Source of the DNA: Gallionella sp.
GTDB lineage: Bacteria > Pseudomonadota > Gammaproteobacteria > Burkholderiales > Gallionellaceae
Assembly: GCA_030645535.1 (NCBI GenBank)
Contig: JAUSNM010000076.1
Coordinates: forward strand, 1 to 64,000
DNA length: 64,000 nucleotides
Reading direction: 5' to 3'
In this document: positions 17,371-26,045 of the stretch, in pieces
Layout of the letters: each line of letters begins with the position of its first letter
Position numbering within the stretch: the first letter of the stretch is position 1
Position numbers and translations under genes: made by a program
The notes under the pieces: model-generated
Databases searched by the model: none
Told to the model about the DNA's origin: nothing
Seen by the model: only the letters and a program-made list of their open reading frames with translations

Positions 17371-18186
17371 ATGAGCGATTATCCATTCAGCCGTATCTTG
17401 CTGGCAACCGAGCATACCGAATTCGATGTGGGCGCGGAGCGCCTGGCTTTTGCGATGGCGAAACGCTGTGGTGTGCCGTTACGCGTAATTTTCCCGCTGC
17501 TGAGCAATCCCGAGTATGAGGCAGAAATGCCTGAGTTTGCCTTGCATGCAGAACAGGCCGCGGCTGAGAAAATCACCGAACTGCGCAGTCGTGCTGACGC
17601 GCTGGGCATTCAGGTGGACGTGCACGTGCGACGTGGCTCAGAGAGGCACACAGAAATTGTCGATGAAGCCATTGAGACAAAAGCCGACCTGATCGTTATT
17701 CGCCGTCGCGGCAAACCCGGCTTTTTTGCCCGGATGCTGGTGGGTGATATGGTCAGCCGCGTGATACACGATGCCTCATGCAGCGTACTGATGGTGCCGC
17801 GTAAGGCCGAATTCTGGAACCGCAGTGTGCTCGCTGCGGTGGGCGACACGCCCAATGCCACCAGTATTGTCAAAACAGCAGGAATTATTGCCAGGATCTG
17901 CGAGTTGCCGCTGACAATTCTGAGTGTCGCGCCCGACCAGGACTCGCTGTCTAGAACAGAAAGTCTCAACACATTGAATGTCGCTTTAGCTTCCGGTTCA
18001 TCTGTGCGCGGAGAAGTGCGTGTAGGCCGTCTGGTGGAGCAGACCGTCGCAGCCGTGAAAGAGACCGGCGCTGACCTCGTGGTGATCGGGCGGCAGCGTT
18101 ATCATCTGATTCCATTCGGCAGTCGAAGTCTTATGCAGGACATTGCGGGCAATATGAATGTGCCGACGCTGGTGGTGCCTACATAA
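17371..18186 (+). CDS. Universal stress protein, tandem UspA domains
   Basis: 271 residues made of two Usp folds (about 1-145 and 150-271). The first ends with VIHDASCSVLMVP and the second with GNMNVPTLVVP. The nucleotide-binding G-x2-G-x9-G-S/T motif is only partly kept (in the second half, GRQRYHLIPFGS), so ATP binding is uncertain. Usually linked to stress survival. It is 11 bases downstream of the membrane protein and appears to close the soe operon. Confidence 0.88.
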   Translation: MSDYPFSRILLATEHTEFDVGAERLAFAMAKRCGVPLRVIFPLLSNPEYEAEMPEFALHAEQAAAEKITELRSRADALGIQVDVHVRRGSERHTEIVDEAIETKADLIVIRRRGKPGFFARMLVGDMVSRVIHDASCSVLMVPRKAEFWNRSVLAAVGDTPNATSIVKTAGIIARICELPLTILSVAPDQDSLSRTESLNTLNVALASGSSVRGEVRVGRLVEQTVAAVKETGADLVVIGRQRYHLIPFGSRSLMQDIAGNMNVPTLVVPT

Positions 18187-18338
18187 GTGCCTGATTATAG
18201 ATAGCCCTTACGGGTTATGTGTATTCCCCGTCGTGGGTATGGACGCAAAGAACAGGCTCGTTCTTAATTGCATATCTGCTTCGTAAACGTTTTTTTGCCT
18301 TTTTAAGCAGTATTTTATTAACTTGTAGGAGATGGAAG

Positions 18339-18566
18339 ATGAATTTTAATAAAGAGTTTGATGCCAGTGGCATGTCCTGTCCTTTGCCGATTGTGAAGAC
18401 CAAGAAGGCGCTTGCCGATATGGAATCAGGCCAGGTACTCAAAGTGATCGCCACTGACTGCGGTGCGGTCAAGGATATGCAGGCTTTCGCCGATCAAACC
18501 GGCAATATCTTGCTGTCCAACAGCGAAGCAGGTGGCAAGTACATTTTCTTCATGCAGAAGAAATAA
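18339..18566 (+). CDS. tusA: TusA sulfur carrier
   Basis: 75 residues; the signature CPLPIVKTKKAL follows SGM-S, and Cys15 is the persulfide site. A strong Shine-Dalgarno sequence (TAGGAGAT) precedes ATG 18339; a longer frame from 18219 adds unrelated residues. TusA passes sulfane sulfur in the cytoplasm; in sulfur oxidisers it links rhodanese to DsrEFH. It is followed 31 bases later by a DsrE2 gene, a pairing typical of sulfur-oxidising bacteria. Confidence 0.93.
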   Translation: MNFNKEFDASGMSCPLPIVKTKKALADMESGQVLKVIATDCGAVKDMQAFADQTGNILLSNSEAGGKYIFFMQKK

Positions 18567-18597
18567 GGTTTCCGGCCGTAACTTCAAAGGGGAAAAC

Positions 18598-19068
18598 ATG
18601 ACTACCAAGAAAATGGCGATTATCGCCACCAAGGGCACGCTGGATATGGCGTATCCGCCATTCATCCTGGCATCCACCGCAGCAGCGTTAGGCTACGATG
18701 TGCAAATTTTCTTCACTTTTTACGGTTTGCAACTGCTGCGTAAGGATTTGTCGAATGTGATGATCAGTCCGCTGGCCAATCCTGCGATGCCAATGCCGAT
18801 CCCGATGCCGGTGATGATGCAGATGCTGCCCGGCATGGAATCCATGGCGACCATGATGATGAAGCAAAAGCTCAAGAAGCATGGCGTCGCGTCTTTGACG
18901 GAATTGCGCGACCTGTGTCTGGAAGCCGACGTGAAATTTGTCGCTTGCCAGATGACGGTCGATCTGTTCGAATTCGACAAGAGCGAATTCATCACGGAAG
19001 TGGAATACGCAGGCGCTGCGGCGTTCTTCGGTTTTGCCGGAGAGACCGATATCTGCCTGTTCGTTTAA
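18598..19068 (+). CDS. DsrE2-type DsrE-family protein
   Basis: 156 residues. The DsrE fold is visible (KKMAIIATKGTLDMAYPPFI), followed by the Met/Pro-rich linker MPMPIPMPVMMQM and a Cys in FVACQMTVDLF that is the likely sulfur acceptor. The DsrE2 subgroup is often encoded with TusA and rhodanese and is proposed to be membrane-associated. ATG 18598 has GGGG upstream (AAAGGGGAAAAC); longer frames run over tusA. Function in sulfur transfer is by family and neighbourhood. Confidence 0.88.
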   Translation: MTTKKMAIIATKGTLDMAYPPFILASTAAALGYDVQIFFTFYGLQLLRKDLSNVMISPLANPAMPMPIPMPVMMQMLPGMESMATMMMKQKLKKHGVASLTELRDLCLEADVKFVACQMTVDLFEFDKSEFITEVEYAGAAAFFGFAGETDICLFV

Positions 19069-19153
19069 CGGGCTGTTTCAACCGTGCAATAGTATTACCA
19101 GCGTGCAGTAGCAATACCAATAAGTTGTTCAAACTAAACTCAGGGAGAGTCAC

Positions 19154-20392
19154 ATGAAATTGAATAAGATTGTTGTTTCGATGTTCGCAGCAGGCGTTAT
19201 GTCCTCATCGTTGGCGCATGCTACCAATGGTGACACGATGATGGCGGTGGGTTCTGAAAATACCGCATTGGGTGGCACGGGCGTAGCTCACTATGTGGGT
19301 GCGGAAAGTACTTTTGCAAATCCGGCCATGCTGGGTAAATCCACCGGCAAAGAAGTCACGGGCGGTGTGGTACTTTTCAGACCGAACGTCGCCAACGACG
19401 GCATGGGTGGTGTTGCAGCCTCCAGTTCTGCGAATACCAGCTATATCCCTGATATTTCCTTCTCCAACCGCATCAGCGATAACCTGAGCTATGGTGTTGC
19501 CATGGCAGGGATTGCCGGTATGGGCGTTGATTATACCGGCGCACCGGCAAATACACATGTTCGTGCGAAAACTACGCTGAGTATCCTCAAGGTAGTGCCA
19601 ACCATCGCATACAACACTGAGAGTTATGGTTTGGGTTTCTCACCTGTGTTGCAGTATGGTTCACTGGCGATTTCATATACTGCAACTGCTACAGTTAATC
19701 CGGGGCAATCGGCGAGTACTCATACCGGTTATGGTTTTACGATGGGCGGTTACTACAATGCCAGCACTGCCTTGACGCTTGCTGCCGCTTATAATTCAAA
19801 GATCAAGATGTCTTACGGCAATCAACTGTCTGCAGCTGGTACGGGCTTCGGTCAAGGTGTGGCCGGTTCTGGCACTAGAGCATTTGCCGATACTCTGGAT
19901 CAACCTGCTGAAATCAAGGCAGGTGTTTCCTACGCTGCAGCCAATAACTTCACCGTGACTGCCGACTACCGCCTGATTCAATGGGCCAGTGCGGGTGGTT
20001 ACAAGGAGTTTGGCTGGAAAGACCAGACCGTTGTCGCTGTCGGCGGTAAATATGCCGGTGAGGGTTACTGGGTCGGTGCAGGTTATAACAATTCCAACAA
20101 TCCAATCGGCGCATTCGCGAATGGTGCAGTGAATCAATATGGTAACAATGGCGGTATTGTGAATATGTTCAATAACCTGATGTTCCCCGGCATCATCAAT
20201 AACTCCTATACCCTGGGCGGTGGCTACACGCTGAACAAGAGCTTTGATCTTGCCGCTTCGGCCGTGTTTTCACCAAAAGTGACCTCCAGAGTTGATATCA
20301 GCGATGCCATGGCGCAAGCGCCCGGTACGACGTTCAATACAACCACTCACTCACAACAGTCCTATTCAATATCGTTGCGTTACAAGTTCTAA
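19154..20392 (+). CDS. FadL/OmpP1-family outer membrane transporter
   Basis: 412 residues with a signal peptide (VVSMFAAGVMSSSLAHA), then ATNGDTMMAVGSENTALGGTG, which fits the N-terminal hatch region of FadL/TodX proteins, and a beta-barrel ending in YSISLRYKF with a C-terminal Phe. The family moves hydrophobic compounds such as fatty acids or toluene across the outer membrane. Placed between tusA-dsrE2 and the sox genes, so uptake of hydrophobic sulfur is conceivable but not shown. The gene has its own terminator downstream. Confidence 0.85.
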   Translation: MKLNKIVVSMFAAGVMSSSLAHATNGDTMMAVGSENTALGGTGVAHYVGAESTFANPAMLGKSTGKEVTGGVVLFRPNVANDGMGGVAASSSANTSYIPDISFSNRISDNLSYGVAMAGIAGMGVDYTGAPANTHVRAKTTLSILKVVPTIAYNTESYGLGFSPVLQYGSLAISYTATATVNPGQSASTHTGYGFTMGGYYNASTALTLAAAYNSKIKMSYGNQLSAAGTGFGQGVAGSGTRAFADTLDQPAEIKAGVSYAAANNFTVTADYRLIQWASAGGYKEFGWKDQTVVAVGGKYAGEGYWVGAGYNNSNNPIGAFANGAVNQYGNNGGIVNMFNNLMFPGIINNSYTLGGGYTLNKSFDLAASAVFSPKVTSRVDISDAMAQAPGTTFNTTTHSQQSYSISLRYKF

Positions 20393-20423
20393 TTTTTCCA
20401 TCATAGTGTGATTCCTGACACGT

Positions 20424-20461
20424 AAACCCGCTTTAATCTCTGATTTTGGCGGGTTTGTCGT
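20424..20461 (+). terminator. Rho-independent-type terminator after the FadL gene
   Basis: AAACCCGC (20424-20431) pairs with GCGGGTTT (20449-20456); a T-rich stretch follows (TTTGTCGTTT). It separates the FadL-type gene from the sox operon. Confidence 0.7.
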
Positions 20462-20497
20462 TTATAGCAGGCTGTTTTTTGAAAACGTGGAGGATTT

Positions 20498-20965
20498 ATG
20501 AATATCAATATGGATCGCCGCAAGGTGCTGAAAGCAGGGGGCAGTGCGGGGTTGCTTGCATTGTTCGCGTCAGTGGGTTTGATATCGCCTGCGCTGGCGG
20601 AGGGGGACAGAAAAGCCTTTTTCGCAAAAAGCATGGATGAGGCGTTGAGCCTGATGGGGGTCATCGTTCCGGAAAACAGTGACGCGATTAAACTCACCGT
20701 GCCAGAGATCGCCGAAAACGGTGCCGTTGTGCCGGTCTCGGTCGTCAGTACGCTGCCCCGGGTCGAGCAGATTTCCATTTTTGTCGATAAAAATCCGAAT
20801 GTATTGGCGGCTAATTTCTTCATGCCAGGCGGAACTGAAAGCATGATCACGACCCGTGTCAAAATGGGACAAACCGCCAATGTCATCGCGCTGGTCAAGG
20901 CAGACGGCAAGTTTTATCGCGCCTCCAGAGAAGTCAAGGTGACAGCAGGCGGCTGTGGCGGTTAA
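20498..20965 (+). CDS. soxY: SoxY, thiosulfate-binding carrier subunit
   Basis: 155 residues with a Tat signal (MDRRKVLKAGGSAGLLALFA) and the C-terminal swinging-arm motif GGCGG, whose Cys153 carries the sulfur substrate. SoxY is exported with SoxZ to the periplasm, where Sox enzymes act on the bound thiosulfate. Shine-Dalgarno GGAGG precedes ATG 20498. First gene of soxYZAXB. Confidence 0.95.
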   Translation: MNINMDRRKVLKAGGSAGLLALFASVGLISPALAEGDRKAFFAKSMDEALSLMGVIVPENSDAIKLTVPEIAENGAVVPVSVVSTLPRVEQISIFVDKNPNVLAANFFMPGGTESMITTRVKMGQTANVIALVKADGKFYRASREVKVTAGGCGG

Positions 20966-21006
20966 GGGTTTGCAGATAAACAGAAACGATTTATCACGGA
21001 GGGATG

Positions 21007-21321
21007 ATGGGCAATCCAATGAAAATTCGCGCCGCGGTCAAAGACGGCGTGACTGAAGTCAAAATCCTCATGCAACACGAAATGGAAACCGGGATGCGAA
21101 AAGACGCAGACGGTGCTCTGGTTCCTGCATGGTTCATTACCGATGTAAAAGCGCAGTATCAGGGGCGTACCGTGTTAGAAGCGCAGTTCGGTCAATCCAT
21201 ATCAAAGAACCCCTACCTTGTGTTTCGGTTTCAGGGCGGTGCTGCGGGCGAAAAACTCACGGTCAGCTGGGTGGATAACAAGGGCGACAAGCGCAGCGAC
21301 GAGGCGACAATCACAGCCTAG
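21007..21321 (+). CDS. soxZ: SoxZ, partner of SoxY
   Basis: 104 residues of the immunoglobulin-like SoxZ fold (MGNPMKIRAAVKDGVTEVKI, then HEMETGMRKD). It has no signal and is exported with SoxY. Starts at 21004, 21007 and 21019 are in frame; 21007 is chosen because its N terminus fits SoxZ relatives, although the GGAGGG site is only three bases away and initiation at 21019 could occur. Confidence 0.93.
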   Translation: MGNPMKIRAAVKDGVTEVKILMQHEMETGMRKDADGALVPAWFITDVKAQYQGRTVLEAQFGQSISKNPYLVFRFQGGAAGEKLTVSWVDNKGDKRSDEATITA

Positions 21322-21366
21322 ATGCATGAGAGTGACATTCACTGATTTTTTCTTCGGAGAATATAG

Positions 21367-22185
21367 ATGAACACCAGCAACGTAAAAAAATTGATTCTGC
21401 TACTGGCGCTGGCGACAAGCGGTGCGGTAGTTGCAGCCGAAGGTGATGTTTCGGATTCGGACCGGATCGCACAATATCGGGAAATGATAAGCGACGGCAA
21501 TCCTGCTGATTTTGATGAAATGCGCGGTGAGGAACTGTGGAAAACAGCTGGCGGCCCAAAGCTGGCTACGCTGGAAAAATGTGATCTGGGCAAGGGAGCC
21601 GGTGTCGTGAAGGGCGCTTACGCCGAACTGCCGCGTTATTTCAAGGATACCAACAAGGTGCAGGATCTGGAATCACGACTGCTGACCTGCATGAGCACAT
21701 TGCAGGGCAGCTCGGCGGAAGCGATTGCAGCGCAGCCTTTCAGTACCGAGAAAAAACCATCGGATATATCTTCGCTGGCAACTTATGTGGCAGGCCAGTC
21801 CAAGGGCATCAAGATGGCCGTTTCAGTCAAGCACCCCAGGGAAAAAGAGGCTTTTGAGATCGGTAAGCGCATTTTTAATTATCGCGCCGGCCCTTACGAT
21901 TTTGCCTGCTCGACCTGTCATGCCACCAGCAATGTGCGCATCCGCATGCAGGATTTGCCAAACTTTAACATCAGGAAAGATGCACAAGCCGCTTATACAA
22001 GCTGGCCTGCCTATCGTGTATCGCAAGGGCTGACACGTTCCTTTCAATGGCGACTGAATGACTGCTTCCGCCAGCAACGGTTTCCGGAACCCAAGTTCGC
22101 GTCGGAAGCGACAATTGATCTGACGATGTTTCTGGCAGTCAGTGCAAACGGTGCCGCTTTTGCAGGCCCGGGTCTGAAACGTTAA
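21367..22185 (+). CDS. soxA: SoxA, monohaem c-type cytochrome
   Basis: 272 residues with a signal peptide (LLLALATSGAVVAAEG). One haem site CSTCH (181-185) and the catalytic cysteine Cys233 (RLNDCFRQQR) that carries a persulfide ligand. The position of the N-terminal haem in dihaem SoxA holds only single cysteines (Cys72, Cys108), which probably form a disulfide. SoxAX joins thiosulfate to SoxY. It is 45 bases after soxZ. Confidence 0.93.
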   Translation: MNTSNVKKLILLLALATSGAVVAAEGDVSDSDRIAQYREMISDGNPADFDEMRGEELWKTAGGPKLATLEKCDLGKGAGVVKGAYAELPRYFKDTNKVQDLESRLLTCMSTLQGSSAEAIAAQPFSTEKKPSDISSLATYVAGQSKGIKMAVSVKHPREKEAFEIGKRIFNYRAGPYDFACSTCHATSNVRIRMQDLPNFNIRKDAQAAYTSWPAYRVSQGLTRSFQWRLNDCFRQQRFPEPKFASEATIDLTMFLAVSANGAAFAGPGLKR

Positions 22186-22253
22186 CGTAACGCTCGCGCA
22201 GCGATTCGTTCGCCTCCTCTCCCCGGAATTGAAGATTGCTTTCTACGTTTGTC

Positions 22254-22277
22254 CTCTCTCCCGCTTGCGGGAGAGAG
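22254..22277. repeat. Perfect hairpin repeat between soxA and soxX
   Basis: CTCTCTCCCGC pairs with GCGGGAGAGAG around a two-base loop. The surrounding GA-rich, CT-rich text (to about 22320) is typical of a widespread intergenic palindromic repeat of proteobacteria. It could also lower transcription from soxYZA into soxXB. Confidence 0.6.
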
Positions 22278-22382
22278 TTAGAGAGAGGACTTCAGGTGGG
22301 AGAGGATTGAGGAGAGGGAGCGTGTATGGCGAGTTTCTTTATCAGGGGTGGCGTTTGCCATACCCGCCAGGAGATGACAAAC

Positions 22383-23003
22383 ATGAATGCAAAATGGATT
22401 ATTGGAACAGCGCTGACGGTATCCCTGGCCACTCTGGCAATTCCGGCTCAGGCAGCGGAATCGGCACTGGATGCCAAAACGACTGAAATCATCAAACGCG
22501 ATTTTCGCGACAAGGGTATCGCCCGCGCAGACCGTGTCAATCAGGATGAATTGCAATCAGCGTGCAGCAAGTACCTCGATAAATTGCCCGCCAAATTGAA
22601 AACCAGGTTGGAAGCCGAACAGGTGCAAAGCATCAAATGGCCTGCTGATGGTAAATACATGGGTGACTGGAAGGCCGGTGAGAAGCTGGCCCAGAGCGGC
22701 CGTGGCATGACCTGGAGCGACAAGGCGGAAGATCCTGCAGGCGGCAATTGCTACAACTGCCATCAACTGTCAGCCAGGGAAATCGCCTTCGGCACCATCG
22801 GCCCCAGCCTGCTGAATTTCGGCAAGAAGCGTGGCTATGGTGAAGAGATGCAACGTTACGCCTATGGCCGCATCTACAACGCAAAAGCCTATCAGGCGTG
22901 CGCCAACATGCCGAGGTTTGGTCACATGGGTATTTTGTCAGAAGCACAAATCAAGGATCTGGTGGCGTTGCTGCTGGATCCCGAGTCACCCGTCAACAAG
23001 TAA
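22383..23003 (+). CDS. soxX: SoxX, monohaem c-type cytochrome
   Basis: 206 residues, signal peptide (LTVSLATLAIPAQAAES), haem motif CYNCH (123-127) and axial Met176 in CANMPRFG. The long segment before the haem is characteristic of the roughly 200-residue SoxX type. ATG 22383 has AGGAG nine bases upstream; the longer frame from 22326 is unlikely. Works as a heterodimer with SoxA. Confidence 0.93.
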   Translation: MNAKWIIGTALTVSLATLAIPAQAAESALDAKTTEIIKRDFRDKGIARADRVNQDELQSACSKYLDKLPAKLKTRLEAEQVQSIKWPADGKYMGDWKAGEKLAQSGRGMTWSDKAEDPAGGNCYNCHQLSAREIAFGTIGPSLLNFGKKRGYGEEMQRYAYGRIYNAKAYQACANMPRFGHMGILSEAQIKDLVALLLDPESPVNK

Positions 23004-23080
23004 TGCTGAAGCTACTCTCCCTGAAAGGGGAGGGCTTGAGCTGTTTCACTCTTGATGCCTGTTGAATAAAGGGAATGGTC

Positions 23081-24805
23081 ATGGATATGAATCGTCGCGA
23101 GTTTCTGCAATTGCTGGCTATGGCGTCGGCTGGCGGTTTTCTGCTCAATAACAGTGAAAGCTATGCGGCGGGTGATGCAGCGCGGATGTTTCAGCTGCCC
23201 TCGCACGGCAATGTCAGCCTGCTGCATATCACCGACAGCCATGCACAACTCAATCCGATCTACTACCGTGAGCCTGAGATCAATCTGGGCGTGGGTTCAA
23301 TGCACGGCCAGCCGCCGCACCTGGCAGGCCTCGCACTGCTCAAGCATTTCGGCATCAGGCCCGGCTCTCCCGAAGCATATGCTCTCACCAGCCTGAATTT
23401 TGTCGATGCCGCACGCACCTATGGAAAGGTTGGCGGATACGCGCATCTGGCAACGCTGGTCAAACAGATACGCGCCTCCCGTCCCGGTGCGCTGCTGCTG
23501 GACGGCGGGGACACCTGGCAGGGGACCGGACAGGCGATGTGGACCAAAGGTCAGGATATGATCGACGCAAGTCTGGAGCTGGGGGTGGATGTGATGACCA
23601 TGCACTGGGAATGTACCTACGGTGCAGAACGCATCAAGGAAGTCGAAGCCGGCGCATTGCAGGGGCGGATGGATGTGGTGGCGCAGAACGTCAAGACCAC
23701 CGATTTCGGTGATCAGGTATTCAAGCCCTACGTGATCAGGGAAATCAACACGATCCCGGTCGCGATCATCGGCCAGGCATTTCCCTACAGCACCATTGCC
23801 AATCCGCGCTACTTCGTGCCCGACTGGTCATACGGAATCCAGGAGGAAAATCTTCAGCTTGTCATCGATGAAGTGCGCAAAAAAGGAGCGCAGGTCGTGG
23901 TGCTGTTGTCGCATAACGGCATGGATGTCGATCTCAAGCTGGCCTCGCGCGTCACAGGTCTGGATGCCATCCTGGGCGGACATACGCATGATGGCATCCC
24001 GGTGCCCATCCCTGTGAAAAATCGTGCCGGCACGACGCTGGTGACCAATGCAGGTTCCAACGGCAAGTTCCTGGGTGTGCTGGACTTTGAGGTTAAAGCC
24101 GGCCGCGTGGTGAATTTCAACTACAAGCTGCTGCCGGTGTTCGCCAATTTGCTGGTGGCAGACAAGCGCATGACCGCGTTGATGGACAAACACCGTGCGC
24201 CGTATCAGGGAAAACTGTCCGAACAACTGGCTACCACCGACGGCCTGCTGTATCGTCGTGGCAATTTCAACGGCAGCTTCGACCAGTTAATTCTCGATGC
24301 GCTGATGAAGGAGAAAGATGCGCCGATTGCTTTCTCACCGGGTTTTCGTTGGGGAACCTCGTTGCTGCCGGGTTCCACCATCACGATGGAAGATTTGCTC
24401 AATCAGACGGCGATCACCTATCCCGCTACTACCCTTACCAATATGACAGGCGCGCAGATCAAGTCGGTGCTGGAAGATGTCGGCGACAACCTGTTCAACC
24501 CCGATCCTTACTATCAGCAGGGCGGCGATATGGTGCGCGTGGGCGGACTTGAATATACCTGCGAGCCGGCCGCCGCGATGGGCAGTCGCATTCAGGACAT
24601 GCGGCTGAACGGCAAGCTGCTGGATGCGGACAAGATTTACAAGGTGGCGGGCTGGGCACCGGTTTCAGAAGCCGCGCGGGATAAAGGGGGGGAGCCGATC
24701 TGGGATCTGGTCGCCCGCCATTTACGCAGCGAAAAAGTCGTCAAAGTGACTTCACCTAATCAGCCTAAGCTCAAGGGCGTGGCGGGCAATCCGGGGATGG
24801 TCTGA
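23081..24805 (+). CDS. soxB: SoxB, dimanganese sulfate thiol esterase
   Basis: About 574 residues. Tat-type start (MNRREFLQLLAMASAGGF), metallophosphatase metal-binding motifs LLHITDSHAQLNP, DGGDTWQGTG, SHNGMDVD and GGHTHDG, and a 5'-nucleotidase-like C-terminal domain. It hydrolyses sulfate from SoxY-bound thiosulfate in the periplasm. Start could be 23075, 23081 or 23087; AAAGGGA (23068-23074) best suits 23081. The last sox gene; no soxC or soxD follows, so the pathway is the truncated, sulfur-storing type. Confidence 0.95.
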   Translation: MDMNRREFLQLLAMASAGGFLLNNSESYAAGDAARMFQLPSHGNVSLLHITDSHAQLNPIYYREPEINLGVGSMHGQPPHLAGLALLKHFGIRPGSPEAYALTSLNFVDAARTYGKVGGYAHLATLVKQIRASRPGALLLDGGDTWQGTGQAMWTKGQDMIDASLELGVDVMTMHWECTYGAERIKEVEAGALQGRMDVVAQNVKTTDFGDQVFKPYVIREINTIPVAIIGQAFPYSTIANPRYFVPDWSYGIQEENLQLVIDEVRKKGAQVVVLLSHNGMDVDLKLASRVTGLDAILGGHTHDGIPVPIPVKNRAGTTLVTNAGSNGKFLGVLDFEVKAGRVVNFNYKLLPVFANLLVADKRMTALMDKHRAPYQGKLSEQLATTDGLLYRRGNFNGSFDQLILDALMKEKDAPIAFSPGFRWGTSLLPGSTITMEDLLNQTAITYPATTLTNMTGAQIKSVLEDVGDNLFNPDPYYQQGGDMVRVGGLEYTCEPAAAMGSRIQDMRLNGKLLDADKIYKVAGWAPVSEAARDKGGEPIWDLVARHLRSEKVVKVTSPNQPKLKGVAGNPGMV

Positions 24806-25025
24806 AATCAATAAACGATAAAACCGCTGTTGGTCCACGAAAGACACGAAATTCACTTAACAAATCAAAATGTTACTTTTGTATGGGTACTCAACGATTC
24901 GGTGGTGATCAAAAACTGCATATTGCCTTGAATATTGTGGTGTTTTTGCGAGCATCCGCTGTGTGGATTGCCTGCTTACCGCTTTTCGTGGATGAGATGA
25001 TTTTTTTGAATAAAAGGGCGTCAAC

Positions 25026-25532
25026 ATGAATAAACTACATATTATATTTACGCTGTTGTCCGCACTGGTCCTGACGTCGGCAGTGGCCGCTGAACCCGCA
25101 GATCCGCTCGGCTATACCGATGTGAAGCTGCAAATTGCACGAATACAGGTGCAGGATGGCGTCAGCTTCGACGATGCGGTGGAATCGCTCAAGTTGCGCG
25201 CCAATCAGCGCAATCTCAAGTTTGTCGGCGCCAACCTGATTTACAAGGAAATCGCGGCGCTGACCGGCAAGCCGGCAAAACGCATGGAAATATTCAATTT
25301 TTGCGACGGGCTGACTGCCGGCAAGATGCTGGCCGCTGATCCTCAGATGATCGCTTTCATGCCCTGTCGCATCGCGATCATTGAAGACGCGGAAGGGCGG
25401 CGCTGGGTTATTTCCATGATGATGGATATCAAAATGATTCATGCAATGCCCGCTGACACCCGCAAGAGTGCAGAAGGCGTGATGGCTGCGATGAAAGACA
25501 TGATGGTTGCGGCAAGCCGTGGCGATCTTTGA
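25026..25532 (+). CDS. Secreted DUF302-family protein
   Basis: 168 residues with a clear signal peptide (IIFTLLSALVLTSAVAAEP). The rest resembles DUF302 (VGANLIYKEIAAL, then MEIFNFCDGLTAGKM and FMPCRIAIIED). Cys93 and Cys114 could react with sulfur or form a disulfide. DUF302 function is unknown; members are common beside sulfur oxidation genes. It is followed at 24 bases by the secreted DsrE-like gene, which suggests a periplasmic pair. Confidence 0.8.
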   Translation: MNKLHIIFTLLSALVLTSAVAAEPADPLGYTDVKLQIARIQVQDGVSFDDAVESLKLRANQRNLKFVGANLIYKEIAALTGKPAKRMEIFNFCDGLTAGKMLAADPQMIAFMPCRIAIIEDAEGRRWVISMMMDIKMIHAMPADTRKSAEGVMAAMKDMMVAASRGDL

Positions 25533-25556
25533 AACACACACCAGGGACGTGACCTA

Positions 25557-26006
25557 ATGAAAAATACATTCAGCTTGAAAAATATTGCAGCCTGCCTGTT
25601 CCTTCTGTCTGTATTGTCATCAGTACAGGCTGCTGATACACACGAAAGCAAGGCAGTTGCCCCGCGCACCCGGGTGGTGTTCCAGATCAGCGATGACGAT
25701 GCCAAAAAATGGAATCTGATTCTCAATAACGTAAAAAATGTGCAACAGGAGCTGGGTGCCGGAAATGTTGACATTGAAGTCGTTGCATTTGGCCCCGGAA
25801 TTAATATGTTCAAGTTTGAATCTGTTGTCGCTGAGCATGTTGATGAAGCGCTCAATGCAGGGGTTTCAATCGTCGCCTGCCAAAACACCATGAAAGCGTT
25901 CAAGCTTGGCAAGGCGGACATGATGTCGACCATCGGCTATGTGCCCGCTGGTGTCGTTGAAATCATCAGAAAACAAAATGAGGGTTACGCCTATATTCGC
26001 CCTTAA
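25557..26006 (+). CDS. Secreted DsrE-family protein
   Basis: 149 residues: signal peptide (IAACLFLLSVLSSVQAADT), then a DsrE/DsrF-like domain (RVVFQISDDDAKKWNLILNN, VDIEVVAFGPGINMF). The acceptor-type Cys108 sits in SIVACQNTM, where DsrE-family proteins keep their reactive cysteine. Most DsrE proteins are cytosolic, so export is notable and suggests handling of sulfane sulfur in the periplasm near Sox. ORF ends 39 bases before the amidotransferase gene. Confidence 0.85.
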   Translation: MKNTFSLKNIAACLFLLSVLSSVQAADTHESKAVAPRTRVVFQISDDDAKKWNLILNNVKNVQQELGAGNVDIEVVAFGPGINMFKFESVVAEHVDEALNAGVSIVACQNTMKAFKLGKADMMSTIGYVPAGVVEIIRKQNEGYAYIRP

Positions 26007-26045
26007 CTGCCCAATTCTTTTGATTTAATTTGACATGGCCTGAAA

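Noticed and set aside
18781-18850. Repetitive ATGCCG/ATGATG text in the DsrE2 gene
   Set aside because: Encodes a Met/Pro linker typical of DsrE2 proteins; not a repeat element.
24806-25025. Possible repeat or gene between soxB and the DUF302 gene
   Set aside because: CCACGAAAGACACGAAA-like text hints at a degraded intergenic repeat but there is too little to call it; no gene seen.
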